Positions 26,024 through 34,329 of a stretch of DNA of 64,000 bases are shown here, piece by piece. A model generated the notes under the pieces. It worked only from the letters and a program-made list of their open reading frames with translations. It made no database searches and had not been told where the DNA came from. Origin of the DNA: Dehalococcoidia bacterium (GTDB lineage Bacteria > Chloroflexota > Dehalococcoidia > CAUJGQ01); the NCBI GenBank assembly GCA_035310145.1, contig DATGEL010000093.1, positions 44,487-108,486 of the forward strand, read 5' to 3'. Position numbers and translations under genes: made by a program. The stretch's first letter is position 1, and the number at the start of each line of letters is the position of its first letter.

Positions 26024-26779
26024 CTACAGCGGCCGCGCCAGCCCGCCATCACGGCGGATGCGCCAGAAGTGAACGGCCATGAAGATCGCCGCCAGCAGCG
26101 GTAAGCCGATGACGTGCAAGGTGTAGAAGCGGATTAATGCGCCCTGCCCAACCTCCGTGCCGCCGATCAGCAGAAACCGGCTCTTCGTGCCGAACACCGG
26201 CGCCGAGCCAATCATGTTCGTGCCGACGGTGATCGCCCAGAAGGCGAGCTGATCCCAGGGCAGCAGGTAGCCGGTGAAGCTGAGCAGCAGCGTCAGCACC
26301 AGCAGGATCACGCCGACAACCCAGTTGAACTCGCGCGGCGGCTTGTACGCGCCGGTGTAGAAGACGCGCATCATATGCATGAAGACGAGCAAGACCATGC
26401 AGTGCGCCATCCAGCGATGCATGTTGCGCATCAGCTCGCCGAAGCGGACGTTGCTTTCCAGCGCCTGAATATCGGTGTAGGCGCGCTCAACCGAGGGAAC
26501 ATAGTAGAACATCAGCAGCGCGCCGGTGACGGTCAGACCCAGGAACATGAAGAAGCTGAGTCCGCCGAGGCAATACGTGTGCGTGATCTTGACGTGGGTG
26601 CGGTGTAGACGCGTGGGGTGCAGGTGGAGGAAGACGTTCGTCGCCACGACGAGCGCCTGGTTGCGCGGCGTATTCGGATAGCCCGAGCGGAAGATCGAGC
26701 GCCAGATGTAGTTGTGGAACAGCTTGTCGTAAACGGTATCCTGCCAGGTTCGCCCCGGCGGCCGTTCCGAGATCGCCAT
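26024..26779 (-). CDS. Cytochrome b6-type subunit
   Basis: A 251-residue four-helix cytochrome b. Haem ligand pairs are His121/His222 and His135/His237; the second pair is 15 residues apart, the b6 spacing. [10 protein letters not shown] places Cys70 where plastid b6 Cys35 binds haem ci covalently, so a third high-spin haem is likely. PWDQLAFW and MFYYVPS are conserved. It oxidises menaquinol or another quinol in the cytoplasmic membrane with subunit IV and the Rieske protein. GGGAGGA precedes the ATG. Confidence 0.95.
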   Translation of the reverse strand: MAISERPPGRTWQDTVYDKLFHNYIWRSIFRSGYPNTPRNQALVVATNVFLHLHPTRLHRTHVKITHTYCLGGLSFFMFLGLTVTGALLMFYYVPSVERAYTDIQALESNVRFGELMRNMHRWMAHCMVLLVFMHMMRVFYTGAYKPPREFNWVVGVILLVLTLLLSFTGYLLPWDQLAFWAITVGTNMIGSAPVFGTKSRFLLIGGTEVGQGALIRFYTLHVIGLPLLAAIFMAVHFWRIRRDGGLARPL

Positions 26780-26842
26780 ACGCTCCTCCCTGCTGGGCAG
26801 CGAATGCGCGGCGAGATGTGCCGCGACGCCGCCGGCGCCGGC

Positions 26843-26968
26843 CTAGCCCTGCCAGTAACGGCCGAAGAGATACATGACGACGAGGCCGAGCACCGTGAAC
26901 AGGAAAACGAACAGCAACTCGAAGGTTTCGCCGGCCGGCTTGCCGATAATCCACGGTGCAAGCAGCAT
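26843..26968 (-). CDS. 41-residue single-TM peptide, likely small subunit of the b6-type complex
   Basis: Translated from ATG 26968: 41 residues with one TM (LLFVFLFTVLGLVVMYLFG) and an aromatic-basic end (RYWQG). It starts 63 bp before cytochrome b on the same strand with GAGG upstream. Size, topology and position recall the tiny PetG/PetL/PetN helices of the b6f complex, though no sequence homology can be claimed. It could alternatively be a leader peptide. Confidence 0.65.
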   Translation of the reverse strand: MLLAPWIIGKPAGETFELLFVFLFTVLGLVVMYLFGRYWQG

Positions 26969-27357
26969 CGATACCCGCCTCGTCGCGACGTTACCGTGCG
27001 TCGCTCCATGTCGCGGCTTGCCGTGCCTTGCGGCCGGCAGCGCGACGGACGTCCACCGGCAGGCTGGCCCGGTTCGTAGGCATCACCTGCGTGCTGGTGT
27101 GGATACGCGGTGCTCCGGCGCCCGCCGGATGGAAACCGCGCCGGCCGCCGGCGCAGTGCGCCACGCCGCCCGGGGGTGGATGGACGGCAGTTGCGGTCAC
27201 ACGCAGCGGCGGAGGTGGCATGCCTCCAACGCAGCGCAAGGCGACAGTAGCACCGGCCGAAAATCTGTGTCAAGCGAAGGGGCAGCGGCCGCTACTTCCC
27301 TCGCTCCGGCCCCTTCGGTACGCTGTGTGGAGCGTGCGTGCGAGCGCGGAGGTGCCC
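26969..27357. other. 389-bp divergent intergenic region
   Basis: Separates the cytochrome operon (minus) from the glycosyltransferase (plus). Very GC-rich; reading frames inside it are short and look non-coding. It must hold both promoters, but I see no convincing -35/-10 pair. Confidence 0.5.
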
Positions 27358-28065
27358 GTGACGACGGTCGATGCGGTGATCCCCGTGTACAACGAGGAGC
27401 ATGTGCTTGAGCAGAGCGTGCAGGCGTTGCACGCCTTCCTCGGCGAGCACCTGCCCTACGACTGGCGCATCCTGGTCGCCGACAACGCCTCAACCGACGG
27501 CACGCTCTCCGTGGCCCGGCGGCTCAGCGCCGAGGTTCCGCGCGTCGCCTGCCTGCACCTCGAGCAAAAGGGCCGCGGCCGTGCCCTGCGGGCGGCGTGG
27601 CTGGAGAGTTCCGCCGACGTTGTCAGCTACATGGATGTAGATCTCTCGACCGAGCTTGCCGCCTATCCCACCCTCATCCGCGCGATTGCCGAGGAGGGCT
27701 ACGACGTGGCCACCGGCAGCCGCCTGGCGCGCGGCAGCCGCACGTCACGCTCCTTCAAGCGCGAGGCGATCAGCCGCGCCTATAACCTCCTGATCAAGGG
27801 CGTGCTGTGGACGCGCTTCAGCGACGCACAGTGCGGCTTTAAGGCGCTTTCGCGGCGGGCGGCGGACGTGCTGGTGCCACTGGTGCAGAACAACGAGTGG
27901 TTCTTCGACACCGAGCTGCTGGTGTTGGCCGAGAAGAAGGGCTACCGGATCAAGGACCTGCCGGTGCGCTGGGTCGAAGACCCGGACACGCGCGTGCGCC
28001 TTGGCCCAACTATCGCCGAGGATCTGCGCGGCCTCTGGCGCCTGCGCACCCGGCCGATCCCCTAG
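27358..28065 (+). CDS. Family 2 glycosyltransferase (dolichyl-phosphate glucosyltransferase-like)
   Basis: A 235-residue GT-A enzyme. DAVIPVYNEEHVLEQSV is the nucleotide-binding start, ILVADNASTDGTL the second motif, and YMDVDLSTEL carries the DxD-type metal site; CGFKALSRRAADVL and NEWFFDTELLVLAEK match the ALG5/DPM1-like group. No TM domain is present, so it probably acts at the inner face of the membrane on undecaprenyl or similar phosphate. GTG 27358 follows GGAGG by five bases. Confidence 0.87.
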   Translation: MTTVDAVIPVYNEEHVLEQSVQALHAFLGEHLPYDWRILVADNASTDGTLSVARRLSAEVPRVACLHLEQKGRGRALRAAWLESSADVVSYMDVDLSTELAAYPTLIRAIAEEGYDVATGSRLARGSRTSRSFKREAISRAYNLLIKGVLWTRFSDAQCGFKALSRRAADVLVPLVQNNEWFFDTELLVLAEKKGYRIKDLPVRWVEDPDTRVRLGPTIAEDLRGLWRLRTRPIP

Positions 28066-28149
28066 CCCGCAGCGCCAACTATCCCGCGTCCGCACCTCCC
28101 TTTCCCTGTTACCGGGGCAAGAGATAAACCGGGGATGCGGCCGGCTGCT

Positions 28150-29010
28150 TCAGTCCAGTGCGCGGCGGGGGCGGCGCTCCGGGTGCCGGTCCAGGTCCGC
28201 CACGCTGTGTGTGCGGTGCCAGCGAGTGATGTGCTCCACAACCGCCTGCGGATCGTCCTCGATCAGGAAGATGTCCAGGTCCTTGCCGCCGATGTAGCCC
28301 TCGGCCAGCAGCCGCCGCTTCATCCAATCCAGCAGGCCGGCCCAGTAGTCCGAGCCGAAGAGGATGACCGGAAAGCGGTGGATCTTGCCCGTCTGCAGCA
28401 GGTTCAGCGTCTCGAACAGCTCGTCGAGCGTGCCCATGCCGCCGGGCATCAGCACGAAGGCCGTGGCGTACTTCACCAGCATCACTTTGCGTACGAAGAA
28501 GTACTTGAAGGTTACGGACTCTGTCGTCCAGCGGTTCGGCGGCTCCATGTTGCGCAGGGTGATCTGCATGCCGATCGAGCGGCCGCCCGCCTCGACCGCG
28601 CCGCGGTTGGCCGCTTCCATGACACCCGGTCCGCCGCCGGTGATCACGGTGAAGCCCGCGCGGGCCAGGGCCGCGCCGATGCGCCGCGAGTCCTCGTAGA
28701 CCGTGGAGCCCTCCTTCACGCGGGCCGAGCCGTAGACCGTGACCGCCGGCGTCGCCTCGTGCATGGCGCGGAAGCCCGCGACGAACTCGGCCTGCACCCG
28801 CTCCAGCCAGGCCTCATCGCGGTCGGACAGCTCCTCAATCGCGATTTCGCGCTGGCCGGGGGCGCTGCCGGAGCCGGCGCCGTTGCTGTCGGCGAGCACG
28901 TGTCCATTCGGCGCCATCGCTGCGTGATTCGTCGCCTCATGCGGCGCTTGTTCTTGCGCGCCGGCGACCCCGTCCGGCGCCGGCCTCCCTGCGCTCTCTG
29001 AATCCGTCAT
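28150..29010 (-). CDS. LOG-family (TIGR00730) protein, cytokinin-riboside monophosphate phosphoribohydrolase-like
   Basis: A 286-residue protein whose C-terminal ~200 residues form a LOG Rossmann fold: VTVYGSARVKEGS, ITGGGPGVMEAANRGAVEAGG, and the signature PGGMGTLDELFETL. Bacterial LOG enzymes hydrolyse nucleoside 5'-monophosphates to base and ribose phosphate; many were misnamed lysine decarboxylases. The first ~85 residues are a disordered, charged extension of unknown role. The start (CGGAG eight bases upstream) was preferred over an upstream ATG. Confidence 0.88.
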   Translation of the reverse strand: MTDSESAGRPAPDGVAGAQEQAPHEATNHAAMAPNGHVLADSNGAGSGSAPGQREIAIEELSDRDEAWLERVQAEFVAGFRAMHEATPAVTVYGSARVKEGSTVYEDSRRIGAALARAGFTVITGGGPGVMEAANRGAVEAGGRSIGMQITLRNMEPPNRWTTESVTFKYFFVRKVMLVKYATAFVLMPGGMGTLDELFETLNLLQTGKIHRFPVILFGSDYWAGLLDWMKRRLLAEGYIGGKDLDIFLIEDDPQAVVEHITRWHRTHSVADLDRHPERRPRRALD

Positions 29011-29178
29011 CTCTATGCTCCGCCGGGCCGATACGGCCCTGGTGTGTTGCTTTACGTCTCGAAGCTCCGGCGGGCGACCTGCAGCGACGAACCGTAGCGG
29101 TTGCAACGCCCGGCGCCGGAGGTGATTACTCTCGGCTGCCGCGGCCGGCGCGTCAAGCGCGCCGGCGGTGAAGAGGGG

Positions 29179-29451
29179 CTACAAGCGGTGGTATTGCTCT
29201 ATCTGTTGTACGAACAGCACGGCGCCGCCGATCTGCACGCCGCCGGTCTCGCGGGCGTGGCAGCGCTCGCGCACGATCTCCAGCATGGCGGGCAGGTCGG
29301 CGTCCTCGGCGCCGATCAGCATTGTCACGTTGCCGCGGTGCAGGAAGCCGCCGGTGGAGGCGATCTTCGTGGCGTGAAAGCCGGAGGCCATCAACGCCTC
29401 CAACAGGCCGGCGCTGTCCTCCTCCTGCACGACGACGGTCACCATCTTCAC
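29179..29451 (-). CDS. Cyclic-di-AMP receptor (DUF970/PstA/DarA family)
   Basis: A 90-residue PII-like protein. [23 protein letters not shown], then [23 protein letters not shown] match the DUF970 family, trimeric c-di-AMP binders. The GTG start overlaps the lipoyl synthase stop (GTGA), so the two are translationally coupled. A c-di-AMP receptor coupled to lipA is an unusual pairing and may link second-messenger signalling to oxidative metabolism (inference). An ATG six bases in is an alternative start. Confidence 0.88.
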   Translation of the reverse strand: MKMVTVVVQEEDSAGLLEALMASGFHATKIASTGGFLHRGNVTMLIGAEDADLPAMLEIVRERCHARETGGVQIGGAVLFVQQIEQYHRL

Positions 29452-30434
29452 CGCTGGCCGCCGCCGCTCTGCACGGCCATCAGCGGGATAATCTCCGCAT
29501 CCGGCAGCGTCTGCCGCCGCCGTAGATTGCCCATCACCTGCCGCTCGGCGTGGTATGAGCTGCGCACCAGCGGTCCGGATTCGACGTGGCTGAAGCCCAG
29601 GGCCAGCGCCTCCGCTCGCAGCTCGTCGAACTCTTCCGGCGGATAGTAGCGCGCCAGCGGCAGGTGCTTCTCCGATGGCCGCAGGTATTGGCCGATCGTC
29701 AGCACCTCGCAGCCGACGCCGCGCAGGTCCTGCATCACCGCGCTGATCTCCGGCCACGTCTCGCCCAGGCCAACCATCATCCCCGTCTTGCTGATCGTGC
29801 CGGGGTCCAGATCCTTCGCCCGGCGCAGCAGCTCCAGGCAGCGCGGATATGAACCCTTCGAGCGGGCGCGGCGGTAGAGCCTCGGCACCGTTTCGACGTT
29901 GTGGTTGAGGATCTCCGGCTGCGCCGCCATCACCGTGGCGAGCGCCTCCCAGTTGCCGCCGAAGTCTGGGATCAGCACTTCGACCGTGGTTTGCGGCGCC
30001 AGCCGGCGAATCCAGCGAATCGTCTCCGCGAACAGACCCGCGCCGCCGTCCGCCTGGTCGTCGCGGTCGACCGACGTGATTACGGCATGGGTCAAACCCA
30101 TCTGCCGCACCGCCTGGGCGACGCGGAACGGCTCCTCCAGGTCGAGCGGCCCGGGCCGGCCGCTGGTCACCGCGCAGTAGCCGCAGGCGCGGGTGCAGAC
30201 GTCGCCCAGGATCATGAAGGTCGCCGTGCCCGCCTCCCAGCACTCGCCCACATTGGGGCAGTGCGCCTCCTCGCAGACGGTGTGCAGCCGCTGCGCCTGC
30301 ATGAGCTGTTTGAGCCGCAGGTAGTTCGGGCCGCCGGGAAAGCGCACCTTCAACCAGGGCGGCTTCGGCTCCCGCCGCGAATTCGCCGCTGCCGTCGCGG
30401 CGGGTGTGCCGCCGCCAACCGTTTCCATCGTCAT
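29448..30434 (-). CDS. lipA: Lipoyl synthase
   Basis: A 328-residue radical-SAM enzyme inserting two sulfurs into octanoyl groups on lipoate-dependent enzymes. The auxiliary cluster motif [12 protein letters not shown] and the radical-SAM motif CTRACGYC are both present, as is [12 protein letters not shown] near the end (the serine of RSSYHA ligates the auxiliary cluster). The N-terminal [15 protein letters not shown] is also typical. The start at ATG 30434 follows GGAGG by eight bases. It overlaps the downstream DUF970 gene. No lipB is in the window. Confidence 0.97.
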   Translation of the reverse strand: MTMETVGGGTPAATAAANSRREPKPPWLKVRFPGGPNYLRLKQLMQAQRLHTVCEEAHCPNVGECWEAGTATFMILGDVCTRACGYCAVTSGRPGPLDLEEPFRVAQAVRQMGLTHAVITSVDRDDQADGGAGLFAETIRWIRRLAPQTTVEVLIPDFGGNWEALATVMAAQPEILNHNVETVPRLYRRARSKGSYPRCLELLRRAKDLDPGTISKTGMMVGLGETWPEISAVMQDLRGVGCEVLTIGQYLRPSEKHLPLARYYPPEEFDELRAEALALGFSHVESGPLVRSSYHAERQVMGNLRRRQTLPDAEIIPLMAVQSGGGQR

Positions 30435-30562
30435 CGCCCGCGCCTCCGCGCATCTCCTTGCATTGTAGAGCGAGCGAGCGGCGCCGTGCCGCCGTGGCGG
30501 GCGATGCGCACGCAACCGGCGGGGTGATACCGTGCGGGCGAGCCGCGGCGGAGGAGGAAACG

Positions 30563-31003
30563 GTGAGCGCTGAGCTTGAGATCTTGACTCGCTACCGCAC
30601 GATCGTCGTCGTCGGCGCATCCTCGCTGCCCGAGAAGCCGTCGCACTACGTCAGCGCCTACATGCAGGCGCAGGGCTACCGCATCATCCCGGTCAACCCG
30701 GAGGAGCACGAGGTGCTGGGTGAACGCTGCTATCCGGACCTCGCCTCGGTGCCGGAGCAGGTGGCGTTCGTCAACGTCTTTCGCCGGCCGCAGTACTGCG
30801 CCGAGGTCGCCCGCGCCGCGGTGGCGGCCGGCGCGCAGGCGATCTGGCTGCAGCAAGGCATCGTCTCGAGCGAGGCCCGTCGCATCGCCGAAGCCGCCGG
30901 CCTCAGTTATATCGAGGACGAGTGCGTGATGGCGGTCCACCGGCGCGCCGGCAGCGACCGCCTGGCCCGAACGCGTCCGACGAGCGCACCGAGGCCGGGT
31001 TAG
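30563..31003 (+). CDS. CoA-binding domain protein (YccU/CoA_binding_2 family)
   Basis: A 146-residue single-domain Rossmann protein: [50 protein letters not shown]... then [13 protein letters not shown] and [21 protein letters not shown]. These are the CoA_binding_2 hallmarks, related to the N-terminal domain of succinyl-CoA ligase. Such proteins bind CoA; function is poorly known. GTG start preceded by GGAGGA six bases upstream. Divergent from lipA. Confidence 0.88.
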   Translation: MSAELEILTRYRTIVVVGASSLPEKPSHYVSAYMQAQGYRIIPVNPEEHEVLGERCYPDLASVPEQVAFVNVFRRPQYCAEVARAAVAAGAQAIWLQQGIVSSEARRIAEAAGLSYIEDECVMAVHRRAGSDRLARTRPTSAPRPG

Positions 31004-31097
31004 GAGCGTGGCAGACCACCGGCAATACGCGCGGGAGCCAGCACGTACGGTATGGCGGGGCTATGCCGCGTGCCCGCGGGCATGAGACACTGAGGCG

Positions 31098-32039
31098 GTG
31101 AGTTCGAACACGCTGGCACGGCCCCGTGCCGCTGCACTCTCTCGGCCCTGGTACTTCGACGCGCTCTGGCAGCTCGTGGTCGCGGCCGGCGGCTACATCG
31201 TCTATTCGCTCAGCGTAGGTGCGGTGCAGTGGGCCGGCGCCGAGCAGGCGCGCCATGCGCTGGCGCTGGCCAACGCCCGCCACGTAATCGACTTCGAGCA
31301 GGCGCTGGGCATCTTCCGCGAGCGCCAGTTGCAGTCGCTGATCATCGACAACGACGCGCTGATGCAGATCTTCAACGCGATCTACATGTGGGCGCATCTG
31401 CCACTGATCATCCTGCTGGCCGTCTGGCTGTACTGGCGGCACCGCCCGCACTTCCGCGTTACGCGCAACGCGGTGCTGATCTCCGGGGCGATCGCGCTGA
31501 TCGTCTTTCAGATCGTGCCGCTGGCGCCGCCGCGGCTGGTGCCCGGCTACGGCTTCGTGGATACCGCCGCGAAAGCCTCCGGCGTCTACGACACGGTCGA
31601 GCCGAAAGTCTTCTTCAACCCCTACGCGGCGATTCCCAGCATGCACGTGGGCTGGGTGCTGCTGATGGGGCTGACCGTCTGGCAGTTCGCCGGCGCGCGC
31701 CGCCTCGCCTGGCTCGGCCTGGCGCTGCCCGTGCTGATGACCTTCGCGGTGGTGATCACGGGCAACCATTACTTCAGCGACGCGGTCGCCGGCGTTGGCA
31801 CCGCCCTGATTGGACGCTGGCTGGCAGGCTGGGCCGAGTGTCATCTTTACCGCGACGGCCGCACAGCCGCGGCGAGAACCCCGGCTACGTCTGTAATCAC
31901 CCCGCACGCCCCGCGGCTCACCGCTGCCGCGGAGACGGTGGAGGCCGCCCATGTACCGGCGCATCCTCCTGCCACTCGACGGCACGGAGCTGGCAGAACG
32001 TATCCTCCCCCACACGATCGAACTCGCACGCCGCTTTGA
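31098..32039 (+). CDS. PAP2-family membrane phosphatase (inositol phosphorylceramide synthase-like)
   Basis: A 313-residue protein with about six TMs and the PAP2 motifs: PSMHVGWVLLMG (motif 2) and GNHYFSDAVAG (motif 3, catalytic His). Motif 1 is weak, as in the AUR1/IPC-synthase-like group (VPLAPPRLVPGYGFVD). It probably removes phosphate from, or transfers head groups on, membrane lipids. After residue ~265 the tail is Pro/Thr/Ala-rich and overlaps the next gene by 89 bp, so a shorter product through a frameshift cannot be excluded. GTG start with a weak Shine-Dalgarno. Confidence 0.85.
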   Translation: MSSNTLARPRAAALSRPWYFDALWQLVVAAGGYIVYSLSVGAVQWAGAEQARHALALANARHVIDFEQALGIFRERQLQSLIIDNDALMQIFNAIYMWAHLPLIILLAVWLYWRHRPHFRVTRNAVLISGAIALIVFQIVPLAPPRLVPGYGFVDTAAKASGVYDTVEPKVFFNPYAAIPSMHVGWVLLMGLTVWQFAGARRLAWLGLALPVLMTFAVVITGNHYFSDAVAGVGTALIGRWLAGWAECHLYRDGRTAAARTPATSVITPHAPRLTAAAETVEAAHVPAHPPATRRHGAGRTYPPPHDRTRTPL

Positions 32040-32421
32040 GGCGACGGTCGTGCTTTTGCACGCGGTCACCTCGCGCGTCAAGGTGCTCTCGCAAACGGCT
32101 GCCGCCGACCCGGTCGCCGCCTCCCCGGTAACGGCCGAGGTGGCGGAGGAGGTGGTCGAGGCCGAAGAAGATTCAACGACGCGCTACTTCGCCGGCATGG
32201 CCGAGCGCCTGCAGCGCGAGGGGCTCAAGGTCGAGCAGGTGATCATGGAAGGCGAAGCGGTTGACACGCTGGCGCGCGTGATCGCAGGGCAGCAGATCGA
32301 CCTGGTGACGATGACGACGCAGGGCCGCTCCACGTTGGGGCGGCTCTTCCTCGGCAGCGTGCCTGAGAGCCTGCTGGAAGAGGCCACCATCCCGGTGCTG
32401 CTGCTGCGGGCGGACAAGTAG
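31951..32421 (+). CDS. Universal stress protein (UspA family)
   Basis: A 156-residue Usp. It starts RRILLPLDGTELAERILP, carries an acidic central helix (EVAEEVVEAEEDS), and ends with the nucleotide-binding motif TTQGRSTLGRLFLGSVPESLLEEATIPVLLLR (GxxGR..GS type), so it likely binds ATP. The ATG follows GGAGG by six bases within the end of the PAP2 gene, so the two are co-transcribed and coupled. Confidence 0.92.
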   Translation: MYRRILLPLDGTELAERILPHTIELARRFEATVVLLHAVTSRVKVLSQTAAADPVAASPVTAEVAEEVVEAEEDSTTRYFAGMAERLQREGLKVEQVIMEGEAVDTLARVIAGQQIDLVTMTTQGRSTLGRLFLGSVPESLLEEATIPVLLLRADK

Positions 32422-32466
32422 GCCGCGCCTATCCCTGCCTCGCTCGGAGTCGGCTGTCCCTTTTCT

Positions 32467-32486
32467 TCATGTGACATATGACATGA
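32467..32486. promoter_or_regulatory. Imperfect dyad in convergent intergenic region
   Basis: TCATGT and ACATGA are inverted around GACATATG. It lies between the converging Usp and glycosyltransferase-deacetylase genes, so a role in transcript ending or regulator binding is uncertain. Confidence 0.2.
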
Positions 32487-32663
32487 CGAAGGGTTGTCTG
32501 AAAGCTACCGAGCGTTCTCGTCCGCATCCGCCCCGTGCCGGGCCAGGCCGCAGCGCAACCGTCGGAGACTTTCCATGCAGACGCGGCTTGCTTCAGATCG
32601 CCGCGGCGCGGCGATATCGACGCAAAGAGGGGTTAGGCGGCAAGGGCTTCGCCCCCGCGTGCC

Positions 32664-34196
32664 CTATTTAACCTGGTAGGCGGGCTGGTCGAGCATCTCG
32701 GGCAGGGTCACGAAGCGGTAGCCCTCGGCTCGCAGCGTCTCGATAATCACCGGCAGCGCCGCCACGGTCTGGCTGCGATCGGCGCCGTGGTGCGTCTCAT
32801 CACCGTCGTGCAGCAGGACGATCGAGCCGGGCCGCACGCTCGACAGCACCTTCTGTTCGATACGCTCAGGCGAGTTCGGCTTCACCCAGTCGAAGCCCTC
32901 GGCGTCCCAGTTCACCGTGATCATGCCCGAGCTGTTCACCTTCTTGAGCTGCCACGGCGTGTGAATGCCCGCCGGCGGGCGGAAGAACCGCGGCGTCACG
33001 CCGGTGACGCTCTGAATCTCGTCCTGCGCCTGCTGCAGCTGCGAATAGCGGAAATCCACCGCCGTGGCGAGGCGCGAGTGATCCCAGGAGTGGTTGGCGA
33101 TCACGTTGCCGTCGCTCACGATCCGCCGTGCCGCATCGGGATAGGTCGCAACGTTGACGCCTACCGCGAAGAAGGTCGCCTTCACGCCCTCGCGGTCGAG
33201 GACGGCCAGGATCTCCGAGGTAAACGGCTCGTTGGGGCCGTCGTCGAAGGTCAGTGCCACGGTCTTCTCGGAGTCAGGGCCGTGCACCACGATCTTGCCG
33301 TAGACCTGTGAGCTGGGGCTGATCGCCATATAGGCGCCGCAGCCCGCCAGCGCCAGCACCGGCACGGCCGGCAGCAGCGCCAGCGCCGCGCGACGCCGGC
33401 GCCGCAGCTCCACCGCCCAGCCGTCGGGCATGCGGATGTCCGGAGCCGACATAAACCTCTCCCTGCCGAGTGCCGCGATCAGTTGCTGCCTCGCGTAGAA
33501 GGTCAGCGCGCGCAGCGTGCCCTGGCCGTGAAAGCGCCGGCCGGATGTCCTCATCTTCACGCCGAGCCGGCGTGCTCGGCCATACGGCTTGAGGATGGCC
33601 AGCACGCGGCTGTCGCCCGTTACCGGCAGATTCACGGCAAAGCCGCCGGCCTGTACGAGCAGCACGGCGCGCACGGCGAAGTTGCAGCCATTGAGCACCG
33701 CCAGCCGCCGGGTCAGCAGCCACCACAACCAGACGAAGAAGTTCTGCAGCGGCGCCACGACCTGCATCGCCAGCGGCGCCTTCGGGAAGCACATCGGCCC
33801 GGAGACGACCGCCGTTTCGGGCCTGCAGCGGAACTCCCGGGCGATGCGCTCGATCCAGTCGGACGGCGCCACGGAGTCGGCGTCGGTGTGCGCGACAATC
33901 TCACCCAGTGCTGCCTCTTCGCCGGCCTGGCGGGCGAAGGTGAGTCCTTGCCGCGGCTCGAACACGTAGCGCACGCCCAGCCGGCGCGCCAGTTCGGCGG
34001 TGCCGTCTGAGGAATTATTGTCAACGACGATGATCTCGAAGGGAACTTCGGTTTGCTGCCGCTGCAGGGCGGAAACGCACCGCTCTAGCCAGAGTTCTTC
34101 ATTGTACGCGGGGATCACGACGGAGACGTACGGACGCTGCCCGGCCGTGCTGCTCTGCTCGTGCTCCTGCGCGTGCGGGACTGCTTCGCTGCACAT
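32664..34196 (-). CDS. Fusion of family 2 glycosyltransferase and polysaccharide deacetylase
   Basis: A 510-residue protein. The N-terminal GT-A domain (YVSVVIPAYNEELWLERCV; IVVDNNSSDGTAELA; AHTDADSVAP with DxD) spans about 20-260. A TM helix (ALLPAVPVLALAGCGAYM) at about 273-295 would export the C-terminal NodB domain (300-510): ALTFDDGPNEPFT, HSWDHSRL metal-binding His pair, FRPPAG, and VNWDAEGFDW. A cytoplasmic transferase and an extracytoplasmic deacetylase in one chain suggests making and de-N-acetylating the same envelope polymer. No Shine-Dalgarno is obvious. Confidence 0.9.
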   Translation of the reverse strand: MCSEAVPHAQEHEQSSTAGQRPYVSVVIPAYNEELWLERCVSALQRQQTEVPFEIIVVDNNSSDGTAELARRLGVRYVFEPRQGLTFARQAGEEAALGEIVAHTDADSVAPSDWIERIAREFRCRPETAVVSGPMCFPKAPLAMQVVAPLQNFFVWLWWLLTRRLAVLNGCNFAVRAVLLVQAGGFAVNLPVTGDSRVLAILKPYGRARRLGVKMRTSGRRFHGQGTLRALTFYARQQLIAALGRERFMSAPDIRMPDGWAVELRRRRRAALALLPAVPVLALAGCGAYMAISPSSQVYGKIVVHGPDSEKTVALTFDDGPNEPFTSEILAVLDREGVKATFFAVGVNVATYPDAARRIVSDGNVIANHSWDHSRLATAVDFRYSQLQQAQDEIQSVTGVTPRFFRPPAGIHTPWQLKKVNSSGMITVNWDAEGFDWVKPNSPERIEQKVLSSVRPGSIVLLHDGDETHHGADRSQTVAALPVIIETLRAEGYRFVTLPEMLDQPAYQVK

Positions 34197-34329
34197 ATCT
34201 GAGTCTTAACACTCTACCACCGCGGCGGGCCGCGATCAGCCGGCCGGGCCGCTATCGGTACTTTTGATACAGCCGGCTCGGAAGTGCGGGTTTTGCGTCA
34301 ATTGCGCGAAATTTTGCTGCGAAAAGGTT

